From positions 434,001 through 498,000 of the forward strand of contig QAYZ01000015.1 of NCBI GenBank assembly GCA_003054655.1: a stretch of DNA of 64,000 bases, in the 5' to 3' direction. Position numbers and translations under genes: made by a program. A model generated the notes under the pieces. The model did no database searches, was not told the DNA's origin, and saw only the letters and a program-made list of their open reading frames with translations. This document shows positions 17,577-27,342 of this stretch, in pieces (the stretch's first letter is position 1; each line of letters starts with the position of its first letter). The DNA comes from Spartobacteria bacterium LR76. Lineage in GTDB: Bacteria; Verrucomicrobiota; Verrucomicrobiia; Chthoniobacterales; Terrimicrobiaceae.

Positions 17577-19010
17577 CTACTGCTCAGGGCTCATCAGGGC
17601 CGACAGGCGGCAGCGCAGGCGGAAGAAGAAGCTATTGCCCTCAAACTTTGCCTTCAGGTCCTCCTCGATGCTGCGGGCAAAGTCGGCCTCGAACATCTTC
17701 TCCACATCCTTCGCGAATCGCTGATCCTCGACGGCGGCGGCCAGTTCGAAGTTCAGCATGAAGGAGCGGTAGTCGAAATTCACCGAACCCACGATCGCCA
17801 CCTCGCTATCCGCGAGCATGACCTTCTGATGCATGAAGCCCGGCTGGTAGCGCCAGATACGCACGCCCGCCTCGTGCATCATGGGATAGAAGGTGAACGC
17901 AGAAAGCCACGGCAGCGTGTGGTCGATGCCCTGCGGCAGGATGATGCGCACATCCACGCCTCGCAGGGCGGCATGAGCCAGCGCGGAGCGCAGCGCCGGA
18001 TCGGGGACAAAGTACGGGCTGGCGATCCAAAGCCGCTCGCGCACGTCGTGAATGATCTCGCAGATGACGGCGGACGAGACATTCCATACCTCCGCCGGGC
18101 CGGACGCAAAAGGCAATACCCGCTCGTCGCCCACTACCCGGGGACGGATCGGGATTTTCGGCACCTCGCCGCCCGAGGCATAGCGCCAGTCCTCGGCAAA
18201 GGACACCTGGAGGGACTGCACCGCTGGCCCCTCGATCTTCATGTGCGTGTCGCGCCAGGCCCCGAGCGGGCCGAGGCCCATATATTCGTCACCCGCGTTC
18301 AAGCCGCCAATGAAGGCGGTGTGCCCATCGACCACGACCAGCTTGCGGTGATTGCGGAAATTCACCTGAAACCGGCGGCCCATCTGGCGATTGGTCACAA
18401 AAGATCTCACCGGCACGCCGCCAGCCTCCAACTCCTCGACAAACGACTCGGGCAGGCCCTTCGCGCCGACAGAGTCATAAAGCAGCCAGCACTTGACCCC
18501 CCGGCCCGAGGCAGCGAGGAGGCGGTCTTTCAATCCCCGCCCAACCCCGTCGTCGTGAACGATGTAAAACTGAACGATGACATAATCCTGCGCGCCTTCA
18601 ATCGCCGCATAAATCGCGTCGAATGTCTCCTTGCCGTCGACGAGAAGTTTTGTGCGATTGCCATGTGTGACCGGAAAATGGCGCAAATCCTCGCCCAGCC
18701 GCTCGGCGTCCCGGTATTTTCCGGAAAAGTGCGCCCGGAAGGGAATCATCGCCTCGCGCGTGGCGGTCATGAAATCATCCAGTTCCTTGCACTTTCCCGT
18801 CCCCGCCCGCACGTAGCCGGAGAAGCGGGATTCCCCAAAGATGAGAAACATCGGCACGGCGATGTAGGGCAGGACCAGCAGCGACAGCCCCCAGGCAATC
18901 GACGCCTGCGGGGTGCGGGAAATCATCACCGCCTGGATGGCGAAGTAGATGCCCGCCGCCTGGAAAGCAAACGTCACCAGGGAAACAATGATGGCGATCA
19001 GTTCTAACAT
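17577..19010 (-). CDS. cls: Cardiolipin synthase (phospholipase D family)
   Basis: 477 residues. Two N-terminal membrane helices at about residues 4-28 and 38-58 anchor the enzyme. Both HKD motifs are present: NHRKLVVVDGHTAFIGGLN (about residue 220) and HQKVMLADSEVAIVGSVNFD (about residue 395). It condenses two phosphatidylglycerol molecules, or PG and PE, to cardiolipin at the inner membrane. The start overlaps the upstream YkgJ-like stop by 7 bp. It converges with shc, with only 6 bp between the two stops. Confidence 0.95.
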   Translation of the reverse strand: MLELIAIIVSLVTFAFQAAGIYFAIQAVMISRTPQASIAWGLSLLVLPYIAVPMFLIFGESRFSGYVRAGTGKCKELDDFMTATREAMIPFRAHFSGKYRDAERLGEDLRHFPVTHGNRTKLLVDGKETFDAIYAAIEGAQDYVIVQFYIVHDDGVGRGLKDRLLAASGRGVKCWLLYDSVGAKGLPESFVEELEAGGVPVRSFVTNRQMGRRFQVNFRNHRKLVVVDGHTAFIGGLNAGDEYMGLGPLGAWRDTHMKIEGPAVQSLQVSFAEDWRYASGGEVPKIPIRPRVVGDERVLPFASGPAEVWNVSSAVICEIIHDVRERLWIASPYFVPDPALRSALAHAALRGVDVRIILPQGIDHTLPWLSAFTFYPMMHEAGVRIWRYQPGFMHQKVMLADSEVAIVGSVNFDYRSFMLNFELAAAVEDQRFAKDVEKMFEADFARSIEEDLKAKFEGNSFFFRLRCRLSALMSPEQ

Positions 19011-19360
19011 ACCGGCGCAGGTACCTCTATCGCTTCACAGACATCTCGCCAACCCGGGAAATTCCAGACGTTGGGAAAACCTTTGCACTGGTAAGGCTTC
19101 GCCTCCTGGATGCGGCAGTCGCGGCCCTCGAGAAAAATGCACTCTCCCGTGGGCTTGTCGATCAGCGCCAATCCATCCCGGGCAGGCCGCAGGCGGGTGT
19201 ACTGCTGGACGAACTCATACTCGCTCAGCCCCAGATACGCCGCGATGTCGCGGATGTCCGCATCGCCCAATTTCACAAAACCGGGCCAACGACAGCAGTT
19301 TGTGCAGCGCTGGCAGGCGTAGTAGACCTTGGGAGCAGGAGAATCAGGCGCTTCGGACAT
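19004..19360 (-). CDS. YkgJ-family cysteine-cluster protein
   Basis: 118 residues with the cysteine layout of the YkgJ/CxxCxxCC family: CQRCTNCCRWPGFVKL at residues 16-31, then ECIFLEGRDCRI and PYQCKGFPNVW. These cysteines are expected to bind zinc or an iron-sulfur cluster. No biochemical role is established for the family. The gene overlaps the cardiolipin synthase start by 7 bp, so the two are co-translated. Confidence 0.85.
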   Translation of the reverse strand: MSEAPDSPAPKVYYACQRCTNCCRWPGFVKLGDADIRDIAAYLGLSEYEFVQQYTRLRPARDGLALIDKPTGECIFLEGRDCRIQEAKPYQCKGFPNVWNFPGWRDVCEAIEVPAPVC

Positions 19361-19453
19361 CGTCGCCGCACACCATAAATTCTTTTTCTTTTCTGGCCAG
19401 CGCGCATCTCTTCTTGCGAATAGGTCTCAAGTGCATAGAATGGAATCACGACC

Positions 19454-19870
19454 ATGTGTTCCAGTCTCCAACTTGCAGGGTATCCCGCCAAGACGTGGCG
19501 TCATGACGCCGCCGGGATCGTGGAGGAACTTTTCCGCACCACCTCGCCGGAATACTGGGACATGCTGATCGACCTCCGGCAGGAGCTGCTGCATGGCCGG
19601 AACTGGAACACGACGTTTGACCTGTTCCTGAAGTGCCGACTGGCGCTGGAGACCCAGCACTATCTCCCCTTTTACCGCCTGCGGAACCTCCTCGCGGGCA
19701 GCTTGCGCCTGGAGGCTCACGGCGAGGACATCGGGCTGGCCCGCATCCTGCGCCGGAAGCATCGCTCGCTGGCGGACATCCGCCGCCACATCACGCGCGA
19801 TCTCTTTGAGCATGAGCTGGTCGAGTCTCTCGATCATCCGCTGAAGCTCGAAGTCGTCGAGCGGATCTAG
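19454..19870 (+). CDS. Conserved-looking helical protein of unknown function
   Basis: 138 residues starting at ATG 19454. It is rich in charged helices (EYWDMLIDLRQELLHGRNW, ILRRKHRSLADIRRHITRDL) with no signal peptide, membrane helix or known motif. The coding pattern looks genuine, and it ends 22 bp before a strong bidirectional terminator shared with fumC on the other strand. I do not recognise the family. Confidence 0.65.
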   Translation: MCSSLQLAGYPAKTWRHDAAGIVEELFRTTSPEYWDMLIDLRQELLHGRNWNTTFDLFLKCRLALETQHYLPFYRLRNLLAGSLRLEAHGEDIGLARILRRKHRSLADIRRHITRDLFEHELVESLDHPLKLEVVERI

Positions 19871-19892
19871 TTTTTAAAACTCTTTGCCCACA

Positions 19893-19922
19893 AAAAAGGC
19901 CGGTGTTTCCACCGGCCTTTTT
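19893..19922. terminator. Bidirectional intrinsic terminator
   Basis: Inverted repeat AAAAAGGCCGGTG / CACCGGCCTTTTT with a four-base loop: an 8-bp G+C-rich core stem flanked by A and T tracts. It can therefore end transcription both from the 138-residue-protein gene (plus) and from the fumC-ending leftward run (minus). Confidence 0.92.
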
Positions 19923-19945
19923 GATTTTCGGGAGTCTCGATCCGC

Positions 19946-21361
19946 TTACGGATGGGTCATTTCCTCGGCCTTCACCCATTCGGCGAACTGCTCGGGAGTG
20001 ACGTGTCCCAGGGCTACGGCGGCCTCCAGGAGACTGGAGCCGTCCTTGTGCGCCTTCTTGGCGATCTGGGCGGACTTGTCGTAACCGATGTGCGGGTTGA
20101 GCGCGGTGACGAGCATCAGCGAGTTCTTCACGTACTCGGCGATGCGCTCGCGGTTCGGCTCGATGCCCACGGCGCAATGCTCATCAAAGGAGATGAAGCC
20201 ATCAGCGAGGAGACGGACGGAGTTGAGGAAGTTGAAGACGATGACGGGCTTGAAGACGTTCAGCTCGAAGTTGCCCTGCGAGCTGGCGACGCCGATGGCG
20301 GTGTCGTTGCCGATGACCTGCACGGCGATCATGGTGATCGCTTCGCACTGGGTCGGGTTCACCTTGCCCGGCATGATCGAGGAACCCGGCTCGTTCTCCG
20401 GGATGGTGAGCTCACCGAGGCCGCAACGCGGGCCGGAAGCCAGCCAGCGAACGTCGTTGGCGATCTTCATGGCGGAACAGGCGAGCGATTTGACCGCGCC
20501 GCTGGCGAAGACGAATTCGTTGTGCGAGGAGAGCGCAGCAAACTTGTTCGCCGCCGAGACGAACGGCAGGCCGGTGAGTTGGGCGATGTACTTCGCCGCA
20601 ACCTCGCCGAAGCGCGGATGGCTGTTCAGGCCGGTGCCGACGGCGGTGCCGCCGATGGCGAGCTTGTAAAGGCCAGCCTGAGCATCCTCGACGCGCTTGA
20701 TGTCATCATCGAGAAGGGTGACGTAGCCGGAGAATTCCTGGCCGAGCGTGAGCGGAGTGGCGTCCTGCAGGTGGGTACGACCGATCTTGACGATGCTGTC
20801 GAACTCCTTGGCCTTCTTGTCGAGCGTATCGCGCAGGCGGCGGGCGGCAGGCAGGAGTTTCTCATGCACCTGCACGGCGGAGGCGATGCTCATCGCGGTC
20901 GGGAAGGTGTCATTCGACGACTGCGACATGTTCACGTCGTCATTCGGATGGACCGGCTTCTTGGAACCGAGAACGCCGCCGGCGATTTCAATCGCGCGGT
21001 TCGAGATGACCTCGTTGGCGTTCATGTTGCTCTGGGTGCCGCTGCCGGTCTGCCAGATGCGCAGCGGGAAGTGGTCGTCCAGCTTGCCCGCGATGACTTC
21101 ATCGGCGGCCTGCACGATGAGCTTGGTCTTTTCGTCGGAAAGCTTGCCGAGCTCATTATTAGCCAGGGCGCAGGCTTTTTTCAGGATGCCGAGCGCGCGG
21201 ATCAATTCCGGCGGTTTCACGTCATTGCCGATATTGAAATGGATGAGGGACCGGGCGGTCTGCGCGCCCCAGTAGCGATCGTGCGGTACGGAGATCTGGC
21301 CCATGGTGTCGGTCTCGACACGGTGGGTTTCACTCGGAGAGAGAGGTACGTTTGTGCTCAC
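19946..21361 (-). CDS. fumC: Fumarate hydratase, class II
   Basis: 471 residues from a GTG start. It shows [20 protein letters not shown], the fumarase segment [34 protein letters not shown], and the superfamily signature [11 protein letters not shown] near residue 325. It interconverts fumarate and malate in the TCA cycle and needs no iron-sulfur cluster. It is the last gene of a leftward run from avtA and ends at the strong terminator at 19893-19922. Confidence 0.97.
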   Translation of the reverse strand: MSTNVPLSPSETHRVETDTMGQISVPHDRYWGAQTARSLIHFNIGNDVKPPELIRALGILKKACALANNELGKLSDEKTKLIVQAADEVIAGKLDDHFPLRIWQTGSGTQSNMNANEVISNRAIEIAGGVLGSKKPVHPNDDVNMSQSSNDTFPTAMSIASAVQVHEKLLPAARRLRDTLDKKAKEFDSIVKIGRTHLQDATPLTLGQEFSGYVTLLDDDIKRVEDAQAGLYKLAIGGTAVGTGLNSHPRFGEVAAKYIAQLTGLPFVSAANKFAALSSHNEFVFASGAVKSLACSAMKIANDVRWLASGPRCGLGELTIPENEPGSSIMPGKVNPTQCEAITMIAVQVIGNDTAIGVASSQGNFELNVFKPVIVFNFLNSVRLLADGFISFDEHCAVGIEPNRERIAEYVKNSLMLVTALNPHIGYDKSAQIAKKAHKDGSSLLEAAVALGHVTPEQFAEWVKAEEMTHP

Positions 21362-21414
21362 GGGCCATGACGATACCCGGTGCTCAGCGAGGACGCAAGA
21401 AACCCCGCCAAATA

Positions 21415-22068
21415 TTAGCGAATGTAATAGTACGGGTTGGGTAATTTGACCGCCGTGCGGGCGTATCCACCCTCCAGATCGCTAAATTGGTCACCCATGT
21501 TCAGGACAATGACCTGCCCGGCCTCGGTCAGCTTGCGCCGTACGCCGGACTTGAAGGGGACAATGGAGGGCTGGCTGTAGTTGTCCGGCTTGAGAAAGAG
21601 TCCGCTCCAGCCGGTGAGGCCGGCCGCCTTGAGCTGGCGCACGGTATCCACACGCAGCGACTCCACACGCCCGGAGATGAGATAGATGGGAATCCCGGCT
21701 GCCCGGGCTTTGTCGTAAATCGCCTTGGTCGGAGCGAGGGCGGGATCGGAATGCGTCCTTACCCAGGCAAAGAAGGTATCGACCTGGAAGCCGAACCCCT
21801 TGGCCGTGAGATACTCCCAGTTGCTCAGCAACGTTTCATCAATATCGAAGACGACCGCCATTTGCTGGCGTGGCTGTGTGCTGGCGATCGCGCGATCGAG
21901 GGCGGCTTCTCCACGCCGCGCCGCCTGCGCAAAGCACCTCTCATAGTCCCCCGAGTCGTGCCAGCCGACGAGCTGCTGCTTGTACAGCCCGAGATTGGGA
22001 CGGGGTTCACACGGGGCGCACCCGGCGAAAACCGCGGCCAGACTGACTACGACCAGCAGACGTCTCAC
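21415..22068 (-). CDS. HAD-superfamily class B-type acid phosphatase, lipoprotein
   Basis: 217 residues from a GTG at 22068 with a GGGAG ribosome-binding site. The N-terminus is a lipoprotein signal ([17 protein letters not shown]). The HAD nucleophile motif is [16 protein letters not shown] (DxDxT), the second motif is IYLISGR and the acidic motif is [12 protein letters not shown]. This matches the e(P4)/class B acid phosphatases that dephosphorylate nucleotides or other phosphomonoesters outside the cytoplasm. It follows the TPR gene by 14 bp in the same direction. Confidence 0.88.
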   Translation of the reverse strand: MRRLLVVVSLAAVFAGCAPCEPRPNLGLYKQQLVGWHDSGDYERCFAQAARRGEAALDRAIASTQPRQQMAVVFDIDETLLSNWEYLTAKGFGFQVDTFFAWVRTHSDPALAPTKAIYDKARAAGIPIYLISGRVESLRVDTVRQLKAAGLTGWSGLFLKPDNYSQPSIVPFKSGVRRKLTEAGQVIVLNMGDQFSDLEGGYARTAVKLPNPYYYIR

Positions 22069-22082
22069 GGGAACTCCCCGGA

Positions 22083-23483
22083 CTAGGAGCCGTAGGAACC
22101 CTCCACGCGCTCGGCCACATCGCGGAAGCTGTAGTCGACCTCGTAGATTTCCTTCATGCACTCGATGCACTTGTCGGCCTGACCCATTTTCTCGTAAACG
22201 AGGCCCAGCTTGTAAGTGATCTCCTTCTTCGTAGCGTCCATCTGGTAGAGTTCGCTCTTGGCCTTCTCAAGGATCTTCGAGGCGAGGTCGAACATCCCGC
22301 GGCCCATGTAGCACTCGCCGAGGAGGCTCATGGCGCGCAGGCGCACACTGGGATTCTGCTGGGCGCGCTGGAGTTCCTGGATGGCGTCCTTGTAGTTGCC
22401 GGTGGCAACCAGGATCTCGCCAAGCTCGAAGCGAAGCATGAGATCGGTCGGGTTGCGCTCCACGCGTTTTTGGGCCTCCTCAAGCAGAAGACTGGCCCGC
22501 TGGCGCTTGATATCTTCCAACTGGGCGGCGTACTCGGCGGCCTCGGGCGTACCGCCATTGGCGGCGAGATACTCCTCGTAACCGGCGATGGAGACATCGT
22601 ACTGCTTGATCCTGAGGTCGCTGAGCTTGCGCACCAGCGAGGAATCTGATCCGGCCGTGAGCTCGACGGCGTAATTGTACCAGTTTACCGCGGACTCGAG
22701 GTCGTCCTTTTGCTCGTACATCTCCGCGATGCGGCGGGAGACATCGACATTCGAGGGGTCCTGCTCGACGCGGGCATGCAGGTCGGCGAGGAGATTGTCG
22801 ATCATCTCATCACTGCGTACGACGCGATTCTGCTGCTCAAGGGCGACAGCCTCGTCCTTGTTGCGGATGAGGTCGCGGTAGGTCGTCTCCTCCTTTTCCC
22901 AACCGCCACGCTGCATGGAGGCGGCGGCGGAGGCGTCCTTGCCACCCTTCACGGCGGCAAGGTCATTGGGGGTCACCTGGATGATCTTGTTGTAAATATC
23001 GACGGCCTTGTGAGGCTGGCCCGTGGTCATGAGGAGCTTGGCCAGCTCGTGCATCGTCTTGGTATCCTTGGGATTGCCTGCGATGATGGTCTCGAGGGCA
23101 AACTCCGCCACCTCAGGCATACTGGCTGCGAGCGCGGCATCCTTGAGGAGTTGGTTGGCCGCTGGATTGTGCGGCTCGTTTTCCAACGTCTTCTCAATGG
23201 TATCGAGCGCGGCCACCGGATCCTTCTTGATCAGGCTCTGGACCTTGATCGAATTGAAGGAGGCTCCGGAAAGCCCGCCAAGAAGGCTCTTTTTTCCGGC
23301 GGATTTGGCTACCGCAGCCTTGCGAACGAGCTGGCGGCCGACGAGGAAATTGGGACAGGCTTTGAGAACGCCCTGCAGTAGTTGAATCGCGTACCCGTAG
23401 TTTCGCAATTCCATGGCACTCATAGCCTTAAGCCATGGAGCGCGTTGAGCTTCGGGAAGTTCTTTTTCAGTGATTACGGGCAT
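22083..23483 (-). CDS. Tetratricopeptide-repeat protein
   Basis: 466 residues made almost wholly of TPR-like helix pairs: AFALETIIAGNPKDTKTMHELAKLL region, SAVNWYNYAVELTAGSDSS, LMLRFELGEILVATGNYKDA, LGECYMGRGMFDLASKILEKA and YKLGLVYEKMGQADKCIEC. There is no signal peptide, so it is probably a cytoplasmic scaffold. A poorly conserved stretch around residues 170-220 is rich in charged residues. The partner is unknown. It lies between a small membrane protein and the acid phosphatase gene in a leftward operon. Confidence 0.85.
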   Translation of the reverse strand: MPVITEKELPEAQRAPWLKAMSAMELRNYGYAIQLLQGVLKACPNFLVGRQLVRKAAVAKSAGKKSLLGGLSGASFNSIKVQSLIKKDPVAALDTIEKTLENEPHNPAANQLLKDAALAASMPEVAEFALETIIAGNPKDTKTMHELAKLLMTTGQPHKAVDIYNKIIQVTPNDLAAVKGGKDASAAASMQRGGWEKEETTYRDLIRNKDEAVALEQQNRVVRSDEMIDNLLADLHARVEQDPSNVDVSRRIAEMYEQKDDLESAVNWYNYAVELTAGSDSSLVRKLSDLRIKQYDVSIAGYEEYLAANGGTPEAAEYAAQLEDIKRQRASLLLEEAQKRVERNPTDLMLRFELGEILVATGNYKDAIQELQRAQQNPSVRLRAMSLLGECYMGRGMFDLASKILEKAKSELYQMDATKKEITYKLGLVYEKMGQADKCIECMKEIYEVDYSFRDVAERVEGSYGS

Positions 23484-23509
23484 AGGTCGGGGTGAACGAA
23501 CGGGTGCGG

Positions 23510-23710
23510 TTAAGGGGTAGGAGCCTGCGAGGTCGGCGCAGCCTGGGCCTTCCCACTTCCTTGACTATTAACAAACTCCGTCAGCGATTTCCACTCTGTT
23601 GCAGCACCTTGGGCAAAATCAGTCGTTCCGTGCTCGTAAAGAACGACGAACCCGAAGGTGAAAATGGCCAGCAGGGCAACTCGAAGCAGCAGGGCAAGCA
23701 GGGACATCAT
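23510..23710 (-). CDS. Small single-span membrane protein, unknown function
   Basis: 66 residues: a hydrophobic helix at residues 2-24 (MSLLALLLRVALLAIFTFGF) followed by a short polar tail rich in Ala, Gln, Ser and Pro. Its ATG overlaps the stop of the aldose-epimerase-like gene (ATGA), and it is followed by the TPR gene after 26 bp, which supports a real, co-translated gene. It could assist a membrane complex, but nothing identifies it. Confidence 0.65.
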   Translation of the reverse strand: MMSLLALLLRVALLAIFTFGFVVLYEHGTTDFAQGAATEWKSLTEFVNSQGSGKAQAAPTSQAPTP

Positions 23711-24627
23711 GACAGGATGGCAGGTAGGATGGTGAAGGATCGGCGCAGGCTCGTTCCGGGGGCGATGACCTGGATGCCGGGTTTGTTTTCAAATGCTGTG
23801 GGGGGATTGGAATCCGGGAGGCCCCAACAAGGTTCGACGCAGAGAAATGGGTGCATGTCGCTCCAAAGCGTCACATACGGAGCCTCGGAGAAATCGAGGG
23901 AAACCCGGCGGCCGCTGGCGGGGTCGTCGATGACAAAGGTGCGCTCCGCCACGCCCTCAAGGCCCAGGATGTAGGAACCCTCCAGGTCGGCGGCAGGAAA
24001 CGGCGACTCGCCTCCCGCGTGCTCGATCGTCTGGATTTCTCCACTGAGAAAATTCCCCGGTGCCATGTGACGGGCATAAACCCCGGGTGGCAGAAGGAGT
24101 TTCGCGGTGAGCGGAGAACTGACGGCAAAGCCGGGATGCAGGCCGAAGCTGACGTGGGCGTCGCTCGCCGGCTCCTCGTTAAGGAAAGTGAACTCCACCG
24201 TCACGCCTCGCCCGGACAGCGAGTAGGTCAGGTCGAGGGAGACACGGAGCGGATAAAAATCCTGCGGCACGCGATCCGCCGGAACGTGATAGGTGAGCGA
24301 ATTTTCGCCCACCGTGGGCGCGTCGAAGTCGAAAGCCCGGAGGAACCCGTGATTGCCTCCTTTGATGAGGTGCCCGCGGTAGTTGGATTGCTCCTTCCAG
24401 AGACGGTGGAGGTAGTATCCCATCACGGTGGCGTGATTGGCCCAGCCGCTCTCCGGTTTGGCCGTCTCGCCATCGCGATAGAGGAATCCCTTCCACTCGC
24501 CCGAGGGGGCCTTGGCGGCGAGGCTGACCATCTCGGCACCCTTGCGATTGACTGCGATCTTGAACTGGTCGCCAGTCAGGATGTCCAGAGTCACGCCGTC
24601 GGAGACGCTTTCGGAGTAGTCAGCCAT
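23707..24627 (-). CDS. Aldose 1-epimerase-like (galactose mutarotase fold) protein
   Basis: 306 residues from the ATG at 24627 (MADYSESVSDGVTLDI); upstream in-frame sequence has no family match. The all-beta galactose-mutarotase fold is suggested by HGFLRAFDFD (catalytic-His region), VSFGLHPGFAV (second His), FLNEEPASDAH and the acidic VEPCWGLPDS motif. Such enzymes interconvert anomers of hexoses or hexose-6-phosphates in the cytoplasm. It lies 49 bp downstream of avtA and is coupled to the small membrane protein by ATGA. Confidence 0.85.
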   Translation of the reverse strand: MADYSESVSDGVTLDILTGDQFKIAVNRKGAEMVSLAAKAPSGEWKGFLYRDGETAKPESGWANHATVMGYYLHRLWKEQSNYRGHLIKGGNHGFLRAFDFDAPTVGENSLTYHVPADRVPQDFYPLRVSLDLTYSLSGRGVTVEFTFLNEEPASDAHVSFGLHPGFAVSSPLTAKLLLPPGVYARHMAPGNFLSGEIQTIEHAGGESPFPAADLEGSYILGLEGVAERTFVIDDPASGRRVSLDFSEAPYVTLWSDMHPFLCVEPCWGLPDSNPPTAFENKPGIQVIAPGTSLRRSFTILPAILS

Positions 24628-24676
24628 GGAGGGGATGCAAGCATGTTGCGCCCCGGAGATCAAACACTGCAATGCC

Positions 24677-25939
24677 CTACTCTCCACGATAAGCCTCAGC
24701 CACGGTACGGGCGAGGATCCCGATGCCCTCGCGTACGACGTGGTCCTCCATGGCAAAGCTGAGGCGGATGCACTCGTGAGCGTGCCGCCAGTCGGGGGGC
24801 ATCCCTACCGCAAAGTAATGACCGGGAACGATCAACACCCCGCGCTCCTTCAAGCGCACGTAGAGTTCCTCCGCCGAGATCGGCAGCCCCCGGAACCAGA
24901 GCCAGAGGAACAACGCCCCCTCGCTCGCATGCACATGGTAGTCGAGCGAGTCGTCGAAATATTCGTCGACCCAGCCGAGCGCCTGCCGGGATTTGGCCTC
25001 GTAATATGGGCGGATCACCTCGCGGCTCAGGCGGAGGATTTCCCCGCTTTCCATGATCGGACGCACGAGCGTCTGGCCGATGTTGCCATTGGCGAGGCCG
25101 ACGACGGCATTGAGGGAGCTCACCGCCCGGATGATCTCGGGCCGGGCCACGATCACCGCTGTGCGGGTGCCGGGCAGGCCGAGCTTCGACAGGCTGAGGG
25201 TAAGAATGATGTTTTCGTTCCAGATCGGGCGCACATCGCGAAAGATGATGCCGGGGAAGGGCGCGCCGTAGGCATTGTCGATGATGAGCGGGATGCCCGC
25301 CTCGCGCGCAATGCTATCGAGACGAAGGATTTCCTCGTCGGTAAGGACATTGCCCGAGGGATTCGTCGGGCGAGACAGGCAGATCGCCCCGGTGCGATCA
25401 CTGATCGGGAGCCGGGCAAAATCGATGCGATATTTGAATCGATGATCCGGCAGGAACTCGATATCCGGCTCGGCCGACTCGAACAGCCCGGGCGCGATCC
25501 CCTGGTTCGCGTACCCGATATACTCGGGCGCAAGCGGCAGGAGGACGGTGCGCTTTTCCTCCGCGAACTGGCCGGCAAGGAGGTTGAAAAGATAGAAAAA
25601 CGCCGTCTGGCCGCCAGCCGTCACAACCACGTTCTCCCGGGTCACGGGCCAGCCGTACTCGCGCTCCAGCAATCCCGCCACGGCGTCGCGAAAGGCGCTA
25701 TTGCCCGCCGGAGGGTCGTAATTTGCCAGCATCCGGTCGTAGGCTCCGCCATCAGCGAGGAGGTCGGACATGCGATGTCTCCACACCTCCTGCACGGCGG
25801 GAATATGCGCGGGATTCCCCCCGCCCAGCATCCGCATCGTCCCGCGGGCATCGGCGAGAGCGTGCCCGAGGTCGTCCATCAGTTCTTCAATACCGCTGCC
25901 GGAGGCTAGCGCGCGGCCGAATTCCGATTTTTCCAACAC
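24677..25939 (-). CDS. avtA: Valine-pyruvate aminotransferase
   Basis: 420 residues from a GTG start; an in-frame stop closes the frame shortly upstream, so this is the best start. The PLP-dependent fold type I pattern is clear: GGGNPAHIPAVQEVWRHRM, VVVTAGGQTAFFYLFNLLAG, CLSRPTNPSGNVLTDEEI, IDNAYGAPFPGI, and the PLP-lysine in TLSLSKLGLPGTRTAV. AvtA transfers amino groups between valine or alanine and keto acids. Related class I aminotransferases cannot be fully excluded. It heads the leftward run towards fumC and is divergent from thiH. Confidence 0.9.
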   Translation of the reverse strand: MLEKSEFGRALASGSGIEELMDDLGHALADARGTMRMLGGGNPAHIPAVQEVWRHRMSDLLADGGAYDRMLANYDPPAGNSAFRDAVAGLLEREYGWPVTRENVVVTAGGQTAFFYLFNLLAGQFAEEKRTVLLPLAPEYIGYANQGIAPGLFESAEPDIEFLPDHRFKYRIDFARLPISDRTGAICLSRPTNPSGNVLTDEEILRLDSIAREAGIPLIIDNAYGAPFPGIIFRDVRPIWNENIILTLSLSKLGLPGTRTAVIVARPEIIRAVSSLNAVVGLANGNIGQTLVRPIMESGEILRLSREVIRPYYEAKSRQALGWVDEYFDDSLDYHVHASEGALFLWLWFRGLPISAEELYVRLKERGVLIVPGHYFAVGMPPDWRHAHECIRLSFAMEDHVVREGIGILARTVAEAYRGE

Positions 25940-26029
25940 CCGACGGATGCTGCCAGCGACGAGCTCCGGGAGAAACAGAAAAAAGTTTCCGTTTTAGCCT
26001 GAGCTGATTTGCCGTATTTTGGAAATTCC

Positions 26030-27145
26030 ATGACGTTCTCAGAAACATACGCCGCGGGTGAGTGCTTGAAGTCCCCGCTGGTGCAGCGTTTTGCGCGGCT
26101 CATCGAGCCCTGCAGCGACGCCACCATCCAAAGGATGGCCCGGGAGTCCTCCGCCCTCACCCGCCGTCACTTTGGAAAGACGATGCGTTTGTTCGCACCG
26201 ATCTACCTCTCGAATGAGTGTATCAACTCCTGCTCGTATTGCGGATTTTCGCGCGAAAACGCCATTCTGCGCGTTACGCTTGAGCTTGAGGAAACCGCCC
26301 GTGAGGCCGATCACCTCGTCAAGGAAGGCTACCGCAACATCCTGCTCGTCGCGGGCGAACATCCGAAATTCGTCTCCGGGGATTATCTCCTCCGCACCAT
26401 CGAACGCCTGCGCCCCATGGTGCCCAGCCTGTCCCTGGAGGTCGCCCCGATGGAGACCGAGGAATACGCTCCGCTCGTGAAAGCCGGAGCCGACGGCCTG
26501 GTGGTTTATCAGGAGACGTATCACGCCGAGACCTATCGCGAGATGCACCTGACCGGGCCGAAGAAAGATTACGCGTGGCGGCTGGATTGCCCAGAGCGTG
26601 CGTATGCCGCGGGATTCCGCCGCATCGGCATCGGTGCGCTTTTCGGCCTCTGGAAGTGGCAGGAGGAGGCCATCGCGCTGGCCGCCCATCTCGAGCACCT
26701 GCAAAAGAACTGCTGGAAGTCCCAGCTCACCGTCAGCATGCCGCGCCTGCGTCCGGCGGCGGGGGAATTCCAGCCCCGCTACATCCTGCCGGATCGCGAA
26801 TTCATCCAGGTGATGTGCGCGCTTCGCCTCTGTTTCCCGCATGTCGGCATCGTCCTGAGCACGCGGGAAATGCCCGAGCTGCGCGATGCCATCGCTCCGC
26901 TCGGCGTGACCATGATGAGCGCGGGCAGCCACACCGAACCCGGCGGCTACACCGGCCAGGGCAAGGACAAGCTGCACCAGACCGTGCGCGGCAAGGCCCA
27001 GGAACCGACTGGTGGTGAAAGAGCCGAGGAGCAATTTGCGATCTCCGACGCCCGGTCCACCGCCGAGGTCGCCGCCCGCCTGCGCGAACTCGGCCTGGAG
27101 CCCGTCTGGAAGGACTGGGACCCCGCCATCCTCAACGCCGCGTGA
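26030..27145 (+). CDS. thiH: 2-iminoacetate synthase ThiH (radical SAM)
   Basis: 371 residues from the ATG at 26030; a TTG at 26009 is an alternative start. The radical SAM motif CINSCSYCGF is near residue 68, followed by GYRNILLVAGEHP and APMETEEYAPLVKAGADGLVVYQETYH. ThiH cleaves tyrosine to dehydroglycine (2-iminoacetate), used for the thiazole of thiamine. The thiS start overlaps its stop (GTGA), which confirms the pathway. Other thi genes (thiG, thiF, thiE) are absent from the window. Confidence 0.94.
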   Translation: MTFSETYAAGECLKSPLVQRFARLIEPCSDATIQRMARESSALTRRHFGKTMRLFAPIYLSNECINSCSYCGFSRENAILRVTLELEETAREADHLVKEGYRNILLVAGEHPKFVSGDYLLRTIERLRPMVPSLSLEVAPMETEEYAPLVKAGADGLVVYQETYHAETYREMHLTGPKKDYAWRLDCPERAYAAGFRRIGIGALFGLWKWQEEAIALAAHLEHLQKNCWKSQLTVSMPRLRPAAGEFQPRYILPDREFIQVMCALRLCFPHVGIVLSTREMPELRDAIAPLGVTMMSAGSHTEPGGYTGQGKDKLHQTVRGKAQEPTGGERAEEQFAISDARSTAEVAARLRELGLEPVWKDWDPAILNAA

Positions 27146-27342
27146 AAACGGTAACCGTCAACGGTCAGCCGCGCGAGGTCGCAGCCTCGACGGCGGCGGA
27201 ACTAGTCGAGGAACTCGGTCTCCCCGCCCCCACCGTGCTGGTGGAGATCAACGGCAAGGCGCTCCACCGCTCCGAGTGGCCCACGGAGGCAATCTCCGAG
27301 GGCGGTGTGATCGAAATCCTGCGCGTCAGCGCGGGCGGCTAG
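27142..27342 (+). CDS. thiS: Sulfur carrier protein ThiS
   Basis: 66 residues with the ubiquitin-like beta-grasp pattern and the required C-terminal diglycine (RVSAGG). ThiS is adenylated and thiocarboxylated at that glycine and delivers sulfur to the thiazole ring. The GTG start overlaps the thiH stop. Its stop overlaps the stop of the convergent large PEP-CTERM gene by four bases. Confidence 0.93.
   Translation: MKTVTVNGQPREVAASTAAELVEELGLPAPTVLVEINGKALHRSEWPTEAISEGGVIEILRVSAGG

Noticed and set aside
19952-21370. Long rightward open frame opposite fumC
   Set aside because: It is antisense to a clear fumarase, has no motif and reflects GC-rich codon use. Similar long antisense frames over pta, hpnH, hisF and tuf were dropped for the same reason.
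25940-26029. TPP riboswitch upstream of thiH
   Set aside because: Only about 90 bp separate avtA and thiH, and no thi-box sequence is visible.
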